Positions 20,583 through 29,689 of a stretch of 64,000 bases of DNA are shown in pieces; position 1 is the first letter of the stretch, and every line of letters begins with the position of its first letter. The DNA lies in assembly GCA_021234155.1 (NCBI GenBank), contig JAJEKV010000001.1, positions 36,566,826-36,630,825 of the forward strand, read 5' to 3'. Source of the stretch: Isoetes taiwanensis. Its lineage: Eukaryota > Streptophyta > Lycopodiopsida > Isoetales > Isoetaceae. The notes under the pieces were generated by a model, which was not told the origin of the DNA, ran no database searches, and worked only from the letters and a program-made list of their open reading frames with translations. Position numbers and translations under genes: made by a program.

Positions 20583-20911
20583 TCACATACGGTCATGTTG
20601 AAGCGTTAGAGGCCCGACTTCAAGAGAACTACTGAAATGGCTATGCACCTTATGCCTTCCCTTCCCAGTCTGATCTAAAAGGGCTGATTCAAACAAAGCC
20701 CTCACATCTATACCCTCAGTCAAAAGTGTGTTGAACGCAGATACACATAAAAAGTCTTCGGTCTCTTTTCCATCAGGATAGAAATATATAGCCCACTCAT
20801 GGCCCCCAACTGTGAATATCTCGCTAGCTATGTATTTTCCCAGAATAGCCATGGATTTTAAAGTGCAGGGAGTGGGATCCCAAATCATTTCTGTTGCTAC
20901 CGTTAACACAC
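20583..20911 (-). pseudogene. BPM-like MATH domain fragment with native upstream sequence, unit III
   Basis: This is the only copy with the correct five-G run, so [20 protein letters not shown] reads straight through. The frame continues to [16 protein letters not shown] and ends at LTLQHDRM. Upstream, [17 protein letters not shown] and HGYSG are in another frame because of one inserted A near 20,838. MATH-type residues conserved with plant BPM proteins are G-G[11 protein letters not shown], D-V-R-A-L-F-E and [11 protein letters not shown]. The remainder of the MATH fold (the SMWGYKRF-like strand) and the BTB and BACK domains are absent. It is a duplicated gene piece and unlikely to be functional. 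Confidence 0.85.
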
Positions 20912-21096
20912 TAAAACCGTTGGGCTAGAATGACAAGACAGAGACACGGAAACAAAAAAACAAATAAGGAAGGAAAGAAATCTTCCTCTTTGGGTCGGAG
21001 GATTCGAACCTCTAGGCTATAATGGCCTCACCAGAAACCTAATCGTCCATCTTTGCCAATACGCTCCTAAAACATGCAAATAAGTTTTTATTGACG

Positions 21097-22095
21097 TTTA
21101 TTTACTCAACCCTCTGCTGCATTAGCATTAACATTACAAGAAATTTGATGCAGCGGCCAAGGCCGTCGCAAACATTTCTCTTTTCTAAATGTACTGCGAG
21201 GGAGGCCGCCGCGAACATTTGTCTTTTCTAAATGCAATGCGAAGGAATTTGTGTCACCTTGGACCCGGGGTGAAAAACATTTCCAACTAGATCTCAAACG
21301 ACAATGCTCATAGTGTATCTCAAAATGGGATTCAAAGTGTGAAATTCACCTTGGAAGTTTCCTATGTATTTTAGAAGACCTTAAAAGGACATGGTTGCAT
21401 AATAATTGACATTCAAACAAATGGAAGAAAAAATGCCATTTCAATAGTAGAGTTCTCATTGAGAGCTTTCTTTGGTCACAAACTTCATTACATATTGACT
21501 AGCATGTTCTCTTTTATTATATTATAATAATATCAAGATTTCAAAGTCCAGAATGCTAGCATGTTCTTTATATTTATGCAAAATTGTGAAAATGCCATGT
21601 TTTGGGGATAGTTTTGATGAAAATGATCGTAACTTTTTTGTGATGGCCCGAATGAAAATGTGTCCTTCAGATGTATTGTAGGTAAGAATGATATCTTCCT
21701 AACAAAGCTAGAATCACAACAAAGCTTTGGTGGAAAGAAATCGTTGTCATCTACAATGCATCTAGAGTATATATTCTCATTTAGATCATCACAAAAAAGA
21801 TACGATCACTTCCATTAAAACTATCCAAAAAATAGGGGCATTTTCATAATTTTGCATAAATATAAGATAAGATAAGATGAATTTTTACGTCCACGGGATT
21901 TTTACAATTTTCCCTACCAAATATCTAGATTTCAAAGTGCAAGATGGCATTTGGCAATGGAAAGAAGTGTTGGGTATTAAATGTTGGAAAGCAAAAATGC
22001 ATGTCATGGGTAATTTTTGGGAATATGAAAATTTTGATATTGATGTGATTTTGGCATGTCATGGCTGGAGGTCAAATAGGTGCCAAAGCCAAGCC
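21097..22095 (+). repeat. 1-kb dispersed repeat, copy 1
   Basis: The whole stretch, from tttactcaaccctctgctgc to aggtcaaataggtgccaa, is found reverse-complemented at 35,072-37,252, where extra elements are inserted. Reading on the plus strand, both copies share an old coding-like peptide, FTLEVSYVF and GHGCIIIDIQTN, and SLRAFF. In this copy it has two in-frame stops. The family is unrecognised. No terminal inverted repeats are visible at the outer ends. Confidence 0.8.
21570..21914. mobile_element. fold-back MITE nested in the 1-kb repeat (copy 1)
   Basis: 21,590-21,720 and 21,730-21,865 are imperfect inverted copies of each other (ends tgcaaaattgtgaaaatgcc and ggcattttcataattttgca), with almost no spacer. 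The right end GGGATTTTTACAATTTTCCC at 21,895-21,914 reads, in reverse complement, like the MULE-type termini at 35,140 and 36,299. The left end has been partly deleted compared with 36,807. Confidence 0.65.
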
Positions 22096-22248
22096 AACGA
22101 ATCTGTATATAAATATATATCTATGCCACTCCCTCAAACAAATTTTGTAAAAAGAACCATGTAAAGTACATTTTTAGGGAAGACAATTTTTTATTGTTGG
22201 GCAATAAAGCCCTCATGTTGGACACCTTGATCTGAAGAATATCAAAAT

Positions 22249-22910
22249 TTGAAAGTTGAGCTATGGAATTCCCTGATATTTGATTATGCTGATAGTGGGG
22301 AGGCAGAATTGGTGCTACGTTTATTTAAGTACATGCAGGATGAAGGTTTTACCACGGATGCTCTAACTTATCTTCCATACTTAAGGCATGTGCTAGCTCT
22401 GCAGAAAAGAAGAGGCCAAGCAAGTGGGAGGGAAATTTGTGAAAATAGATAGTTTGAACAAGGCAATAGCTGCCCACTCTCAAACTGCTAAGAGTGGGCA
22501 TGATGTAAATATATTTTTGGCAAACACATTGTTAGGTGTGTATGCTAAATGTGGGAGCATGGTGCATGCACGCCTTGTTTTTTACAACCTACTGAACATG
22601 TCCGTGGTAACATGGAACAACGTGATATTTGGGTATGCAGAGAACAGAGAAGGTGAGTTAGCTCTCCAGTTATTCCAGTGTATGTAGGATAAATGTTTCA
22701 AACCAGTTGTTCTAACTTATGTTGCTGCCCTGAAAGCAGGTGTCAGTTGTGCAGAAAAGGAAAGCAAGCAAATTGGCAGCCATATTGTGAAAATATAATG
22801 TCTTGAAAAGGGTTTATCTATCTATCCATTCCCAACTTTCAAAGTCTGGTCATGAATTGGACACCTCCATTACAAATCCCGTATTGGAGAGAATACATTT
22901 GACTTGATTA
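22249..22910 (+). pseudogene. PPR protein relic
   Basis: Pieces of PLS-type pentatricopeptide repeats are readable: WNSLIFDYADSGEAELVLRL and DALTYLPYLRHVLAL in one frame. After a frameshift near 22,430 the text continues with GHDVNIFLANTLLGVYAKCG, VTWNNVIFGYAENREGELAL and QLFQCM. It continues past the TAG at 22,686 with KPVVLTYVAALKAG up to about 22,800. PPR proteins bind organellar RNA, one repeat per base. This fragment holds about three repeats, with a frameshift and several stops. The closest relatives in the window are at 53,225, but it is not a recent copy of that gene. Confidence 0.85.
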
Positions 22911-23131
22911 TAACATCCATATATGTGAGTTAGATAGGATCTCCATGCCACTAGGGGGGATAGACAAGGTGGAAAGTGAGTGGTTTGAGTTGACAAATTT
23001 GTCTTACCCAAGCATACCCCGTTGGTTTGGTATGAGCATTGCTAGTGCTACCGATGGTTAGGTAAGTGAAAGTAAGTAATGAGGGAAAACTTGCACGCAG
23101 TATTGTGACTAGGAAAAATGGTGACATCCAG

Positions 23132-23356
23132 AGCTTGCAACATTCGTAGCTTGGAGGTAAATGTAAGGTAAAGGGTACGTTACATGAATAATCTACTCGA
23201 TGTACAATTATGGTTAAGGGTAGGAAAAATATACTTAAACTCGGTGTAAACGTATGGAATCGGGTATTCTGCTTCGACAACACAAGACTGTATACAAGGG
23301 GTTTTCTATGGAGGGCGAGCTGTATACATAGGGGTTTCTCCCGACCTGATGCACGC
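23132..23356 (+). repeat. dispersed repeat, copy B
   Basis: Same orientation match to 1,786-2,018; both copies end at cctgatgcacgca. The minus-strand open frame 22,951-23,601 crosses it and is probably chance. Confidence 0.8.
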
Positions 23357-24284
23357 ATATGCCATATGCCCCTAACGAGATGAACCCCCCGTGGAACAAA
23401 TGCACCTCGAGAATATGTATATTCGCTGATGGCTCCCCGAGAAGAAAATGATATATGAACAAATATCCCAAAAAAACTTAAAGAGAGACATACGACAAAC
23501 GGGTATGGAGGGAAGTATACTTCGTGCAAAAAAAATATATTGGAAAAAAAGAAGCTCGATTTTTCAACAACACAGGCAGCTGTTGTGGAGGTAGCTAACA
23601 TACAGAAATATTAACTTGTCCTTTCTTCCAGAAGAAAATGCCATGCTTTGAAATTGGAGCTTCTCTGTTCAAAACATAAACAAAGGATTTATGCAGCAAT
23701 CAAGCTTTAAATGTAAAATGTAATGGTCAACTCTTAATTTGGTTGCAACCGAGCAGCATTCTTGCAATTCGTGGGTTTCTGAGCAAAGAATACAGGTCGG
23801 CGTTGCGAAGGTATGCAATAGACCTGAAGTCTAGACTAGAATATGTAAAGAATTTTTTTAGAATGGGGCTTTAAGAATTCAGTGGAGAAATTAGGTTACA
23901 AAGTTCAAAGATGTGCCCAGAGATTGCATAATTGTGGGAACTGCAGCTTTGACTACAACCACAGAGACATGGCCTATACATGCTGCATACACCGGAGAAG
24001 CTATTTTCGCAAGCTGCAAAGAAGAAGAAAAATCCTTATCACAGTTAATAAAGAATCAAAGGAGGACTGGTCGGAGAGAATAGAAAAAGGAAATGAGGCT
24101 CCGCTTCGTGCCCAGGGCGTTGCTTCAGGGTAAATCACATGACATAAATGAGATTCGGTTGCTAACATTTCATTAGACGTGTTTAATACACTATTGGCAT
24201 ATAGAAGTTTCTAGAATTAACATGATTTAGTTACACGTGTTAAATATACCATTCAAGATGTATCACATATAGAAGTTTCTAGAA
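23357..24284. other. unassigned intergenic sequence
   Basis: No recognised gene. The open frame at 23,882-24,133 (83 codons, cysteine- and arginine-rich in the middle) has no known domain. A roughly 45-60-bp direct repeat ending atatagaagtttctagaat occurs near 24,176-24,215 and 24,232-24,284. Confidence 0.45.
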
Positions 24285-24340
24285 TCTATCCTATTATAAT
24301 TATATTATACAAGAATTTAGCGCTGGCGGAGCCAGCGCCT
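24285..24340 (+). mobile_element. Helitron-like 5' end with GC-rich hairpin
   Basis: The sequence starts TCTATCCTATTATAATTATA, followed by AT-rich sequence and a perfect 8-bp inverted repeat, GCGCTGGC (24,320-24,327) / GCCAGCGC (24,331-24,338), with loop GGA. Many plant Helitrons begin TCTAT plus AT-rich sequence and then a CG-rich palindrome. The element at 43,606 has the same layout. No matching 3' end (hairpin plus CTRR) was identified, so the length is unknown. Confidence 0.4.
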
Positions 24341-26838
24341 TTTGCACCCCTGGGAGTTTCAATAATTGTACTTTGTCAAGTGCATAAATGAGCTCTATTT
24401 TTGTAGATATGGGTGATACCTTGCTAAATTGGAGAGGGACTCAATAGAGAAAAGAGAGGAGGAGAAGATGGTTGAGGATTTAGCATATTATTGGAATATG
24501 ATGAAGTGAATGAAGTTGAAATAAAAGATCCCAATTGAAGTTTCGTATTGTTATGCGATATGGTTATTGAAGGTTTTAGGTTGTATTCGTATGCTATGGG
24601 CATAGGTTGTTGATGGTGTTGCCCTTGATTATGTCGTAAGATAGAGCCCACGGTATTTAAAGCTCTTCCCAGGTTGGTTGCACTAAGTCAAGGTAGTATG
24701 AAGCTTACCCCTATCTGTAGTATGTCGCATGCCCCTATTTCCATAAGTTCTTTAGATGTCATGCATGCCTTTGCATATATTCACGTTCTTAAAGATGTTT
24801 GATTTAGTGCTGGTGCTTGTTCTGCACCAACCCCACTTTATCACTAGCGCTTGCCGTGAAAGTTGAACCAAGACAAAATACTTTTTCTTGAGATGTCAAT
24901 GTTGCAGTATTAACAAATGTTCTTTGTAAAATGATTGGCTCTGAGTACATTTTGTATGGGCATGTTGCAAATTTGTGCACAAAACATATGACCTTTTTCA
25001 AAAAGCTATGCAATCTTATTAAGCTCTTCAATAGTCTGACTAAGCTATCTATGCACTAATTAATGTTTCTAAGGCACCTACAAATGAAGATATCTAAGAT
25101 ATTCTGCATCATCTCTGTGGATGGAACTGCATAGAGCTGCATATCTGAATACCATGGTCAAGTATTAAGCATTTATTAAACAATAAAATGTTCCATCTCA
25201 AGCAAAAAAAAAGCAATGGTATCTAAAATATGAAAAGCTGATTTCAGAAGAAAGTCAGAAATTATTCGCGCGAGGAAAATCTTCTACTTCCTCTGGACGA
25301 TAATATTCATTTGCTTAGATCAACTGTTGTTGCAAATTGAACGGGGATAGGCAATTCAGCGATGCCTCTTTTGTCAACCAATCTGTCGACCAATTTTCTA
25401 GAAATCTTTAACTTCAACCAAATGAACAGCTCAATCACCTCTCAGCCCTGATAACTTCTAAGTCTAAAAAGAGGAAGAATTTGCAGAAGTTCCCAAACTT
25501 ATGCATGGATAAGACTTAAAAACATAATGCAGACAGAATGAGATGCCAATGTGAGAAAGGCCACTAACAAATGGATTGCTTATTGGGATGGCCGAGTTAT
25601 CATCCATATTGCGCTTCAAATAGGGATTGGTATCAGACCACAAATGGCAGCATGGAATTGTAAAGGGAAGATAAGAAAGGAAACTGGCAATCTTATGGAT
25701 GTGATAAATGCAGAAAAGACCAGCACGTTATGAATAAATGGATGCGTAAACACGATGATAGACCATAAGACCTAGAAATAACCCTGTTGAAGCCTTCTAT
25801 TGTCATCGTGAAAGTTGTTGGTGCAAGAGAACTTGCATGATGCAAGAAAAGTCATTGATGCAATTCTAACTCATGCATGGCATGTGGATGGCATTTCTAG
25901 TGCTTGTAGGCTCCAGAGAGAAATGCATGTTGCAAAGCTTTGGGAATGCGACAGTTCTAACTACCACAGGATCTCCCCAAGCATGGCAAATTGTGATTTG
26001 ATCTCACCAACCAACAATACCACTCCCTTAAGGACCAATTATATACAGACCACGGTCTAAAGTACAAAATAGATACACATGGAAATAAACAGTGTGCATT
26101 CCTGTGAAAGATAAGGGACAATGTTATGCAACCTAGAAAATTCTCATAAACATTGAGAACAAAAAGTACACAACAGGCTTTGCAGCATTATATGCACACA
26201 CAGCAAAAAGAGATCTGCTAGTTGTGAAGCAAGCATCATAGAAAAATTCATATTTAAGTTAAACATGAGACAATACCTGGAAAATAAGAATGTATAGCAA
26301 GGAACATTGATAGCCAATAGGCAACAAATTTGGTTGCATTATAGATGGAAAAGATCTAGACAGGTTGCATTACAGGCGACATTTATAGAAACATCACATT
26401 TATAATATGTCCATTCATGATATATGCTGTCCTGAGTGCACTTGAAAACTTCTGAAAACCAATCTGCAAAATCAGCGACATGCTACCAAGTTATAAATTT
26501 TTGCCATTCATGAAGAGGCAGAAATAATATAATTGAGCATGGGACGCTGCTGCATCAGGTCTTTTCTGCTTATCTAAAGCCAAAGCAACAATATAGCCAT
26601 CAATAGTATATATATCTTCCATCATAGATCCGAGGTCTTCTTCAATGCATAAATTGGCAAATGCACAAATTGGTATGCTGCTATATGTTTGGAGACATGA
26701 CCATTGTACTTCAATGAGAACTTAACTTGGATTTAGAGAAGACAATGAATGGAGTAATACAAACCTCAAGGTCAAGAAAAGCACTTTGCACGTGGGGATT
26801 GACACATCAGAAGCCATGGGCATAAAAACACATCAGCT
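24341..26838. other. unassigned intergenic sequence
   Basis: AT-rich, with no gene or element recognised. Short open frames (24,424-25,031 minus; 25,551-26,060 plus) show no domains. Confidence 0.5.
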
Positions 26839-26846
26839 GAAGCTCA

Positions 26847-27347
26847 TCATAAGATATGTCTCTGAGTTTGTGAAGTCAATATCTGGTCCCTTTTGCAGTG
26901 ATTCAAATAACCCACTTCAGAATTAGAGAATGCAATAACAATGCCCATAGCAGTACCACCTTCTGCATGATGTCCAGGCGGTCTCACCAAAGCAAAGCCA
27001 TTGTCTGCATCGTCTCTAACTATAACTTTAGCCAAATCAGCGCAAATACCTGCTGCAACCTTCGCTGACAGAGCAGAGTGTTTATTTGCGTATGTATCTG
27101 ATGTAAAATAGCTAGACTCATTATGTACTGTTTCTTCAACAGCATCAATATGCTCTCTTGTGTGAACCAGTTCCAATTCTGCATGGGTAATTTTCCTTGC
27201 ATGTAATGATGAGCAACGACCAGGAAACAATGCTGATGCTGCAAGACCTTCTACTATGGAGCGGAGACCATCTGGTCGCTCTTGCCATACCTTCATGATG
27301 GCAAACCCTCTGCATCTCAAGTCGGAATATGAAGTGCCGTTGCACAA
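26847..27347 (-). pseudogene. class II histone deacetylase fragment (HDA15-like), truncated
   Basis: The minus-strand frame reads ERPDGLRSIVEGLAASALFP, then GRC, ELELVHTREHIDAVEETV, SSYFTSDTYANKHSALSAKV, NGFALVRPPGHHAEGGTAMG. This is the N-terminal half of the HDAC catalytic domain, closest in my memory to plant HDA15 (SYFTPDTYANEHS, NGFALVRPPGHHA). The two active-site histidines of GHHA are present. The sequence leaves the family immediately after the following G; FCLHNNAAVAA and the zinc-binding WDVHHGNGT strand are missing, and I do not find them further downstream. Upstream exons are also not evident. It is a gene fragment without the metal site, so it cannot be a working enzyme. Confidence 0.85.
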
Positions 27348-28436
27348 AACAGAGATGCTGGAAATGCATCAACTGGGTTTCAAATGCATCTACCAAGTCA
27401 TAACCCTATTTGCAGCTCTGCAAGCCACGAACGTCCATTCGACAAAAAAGATACTACTTCGAAATATCCATAGCAACCGGAGCACAAATTGTCCCTATTC
27501 AGCATGCCGCAGTAGCCATTCTGTGGCCCATGTTTCCCACAATAAGTCTCAGAGCCCGATTTACATGGCCCAGACGAAAATTGCCACAGAGAATGGACTG
27601 CCGAAACTTTGGATGTTCTAAAAGCTGCGCTGAGGCTGCTCCGGCTTTGCAGCCCAGAGGAGCTGGCATTTGTGACTTCCGGCAGAAATCAGTAAGTAAG
27701 AGGTTCACGTGAATGCCTAAGAATTTTAAGGTCTTAGGGCCTAAATTTCTCCATAGTAAGATCTCTAACCTGTATCTTTGTGCCCAAATCAAGCTTCCGA
27801 TTATGCTCCCACGACTTTCTGCTGCTTCGTACCCAAATCGAAATTCACTAGGAAACAATTAAACTTTAAATTGATGCTTGAAATCATAGGTAGCAAAGAA
27901 TCCTACCTGATTCAGGCGCAGGGCTGACCAAAAGCGGGCGGATTCAAGAGCAGGGGCTTCAAACGCTCCGAAATGGTTTCTATGTGCACGCCGGAAAGGA
28001 TAGCCGGAAAATATAGATAATTCTAAAAGTTTTTCCGGTTCGCATAATTTTATATTTAGTCAGATGTTAGGATATATAATCAAAACCTTAAAAGAAACAC
28101 TATTTATTTGTACTTTTGAGTACTTTGAGCTTTGTATCTAATCAGTTATATTTATTATAGATGAATGTTAATCTAAACATGGAACAATAAGGCATTGCCG
28201 CATAGAAATGAAGAAAAAGGGCAGAATTGAAGCAATGCTAAGACCACAATCATCACTTATAGCCATTCCTTCACCTTCAGAATTCCTTGCAGGATTTGGA
28301 TCTGGTAGTCATAATTGGATCTTAGTCATGTAGAAAAAAAAGCATCATATATAATCCTTATCATAAAGCTACAAAATAATGCAAAGAGATAGAGGTCAAA
28401 GCATTTAACAACAGTCGATATATTAACGTGATCCAA
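27348..28436. other. unassigned sequence upstream of the HDAC fragment
   Basis: A minus-strand open frame at 27,499-27,858 has no recognised domain. Nothing else is seen. Confidence 0.4.
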
Positions 28437-28520
28437 GATATAGAATTCCGGTAATGCCAAGCGGATCCAGGGTAACGTCTTGTATCTTGGATCTGCTGGG
28501 CATTACCGAAACTCTATATC
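28437..28520. ncRNA. pre-miRNA-like hairpin (candidate only)
   Basis: 28,437-28,468 and 28,489-28,520 are inverted repeats matching at 28 of 32 positions, with no bulges and a 20-nt loop. The stem includes GGTAATGCC / GGCATTACC. Size and mismatch level would suit a small plant hairpin RNA, but I recognise no known miRNA, and a degenerate MITE end is equally possible. Strand cannot be decided. Confidence 0.3.
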
Positions 28521-29685
28521 TTCTTGAACTGTCTCCTCTACAACATGCTGCTAATCCTTTATCCCTCCCCGAATTCTGCAATGGATAGGGAGTGTCAATT
28601 TAAGTTGCTTCCAGATCTTCCAGTTCTATATGGTTAAGTGAGAACATCTTATCCATGAAATAGGTACTGCTATAGGATGTGTCATGCCTAGTTTTCAATT
28701 AGAGTAAATTTACATTGAGAAACAAACACTTACCAAAAGAAAGTAGCAGTTCGGACTACTTAAAAAGGGATCAGAGTTGTAGAAACATTGTTCATAAGAG
28801 TATGCAGCATGTCAAGGATATGCTGCAAGCTTCCAATAACTTACGAGACTATTTACAAAAGTGGCAGAGTTGTAGAAAGATTGGTCAGTAACAGAAGAAG
28901 ACAGGGTCTAGTATTCAGCAGTAAGAAAACATGGTCTAATATTCAGCAGTACGAAAGGAACAAACCCATTTTCAGACTTTTGATCCCCATGCATTTCTTA
29001 GCTTGATTACCCATCACATCAGTTCTAAAGGAAAGATGGCCAGAAATTTTAGGGGCTACTCAAAAAAAAAAAAGGGCCATGCATCTTGACCAGTTAGTTC
29101 TTCTAAATATGATGTTGCAAACATAAATAAAAAATTCTTTAGGAAGGGAGTAAATAGATATATGCTTACTTCTCGTCAACTTGTTGTAGCCCTGATTGAC
29201 CTCTAATTAGAATGCAAAATGGGATAAACCCTGCAAAACACAAAAATCATGACCAACATTGAAGACAATTGCCTTTCAGCCAGCCGATTCCTGATCGAAG
29301 AAATACTATGTGCCCTCTCTGAATAGCCACACTAAACAGATGCGATAGCATAAAGCTTATATACAAAATGATTCATTTCCAACATCTAGATGGAGCACAT
29401 GCCCGTGAACATTTAGACAGATGAGATTCATGGATAAACTGATAAGCCATCACACATGGATGAGATGTGTATTACTTAGGACAACAGCCAATGCAACCAT
29501 TTAAAGACAGGCTTTCTAGATATTCATAAGTGAAGAATCTCAAAATAATCCATTGACAGTTGATATAAGACCTCCTGGAAAAGAAAGCATACAAACTAAT
29601 GATAGAAACCTCAGATAGTATAAGGTGCTAAAGAGAAGCATAAAATGTTTGAAGCTGCGTACGTTCACTTTTCTTCCATGTTGCT
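28521..29685. other. unassigned intergenic sequence
   Basis: No gene seen. A short repeat (acaggg/acatggtctartattcagcag, near 28,900-28,950) is the only structure noticed. Confidence 0.5.
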
Positions 29686-29689
29686 GATC

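Larger units (their letters stand above)
6475..21097. repeat. tandem array of coiled-coil / MATH units
   Basis: Segment order repeats along the array. The minus-strand coiled-coil frame is followed by GACCGTG-rich mini-repeats, a spacer module, a TATA-palindrome cluster, two blocks with a T-run plus gccatcgatgaac, and a minus-strand MATH fragment. The catggc landmark in MATH copies recurs at 12,955 and 17,651 (4,696 bp apart) and at 15,935 and 20,798 (4,863 bp apart). The array is interrupted by a LINE (9,741-12,140) and by unique sequence at about 16,246-16,390. Its right edge is sharp at about 21,097, where sequence identical to 16,140-16,245 ends. Confidence 0.85.

Noticed and set aside
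22951-23601. 216-codon minus-strand frame
   Set aside because: It crosses the dispersed repeat copy B, has low-complexity hydrophobic text (SSFFFSNIFFLHEV) and no domain; probably chance.
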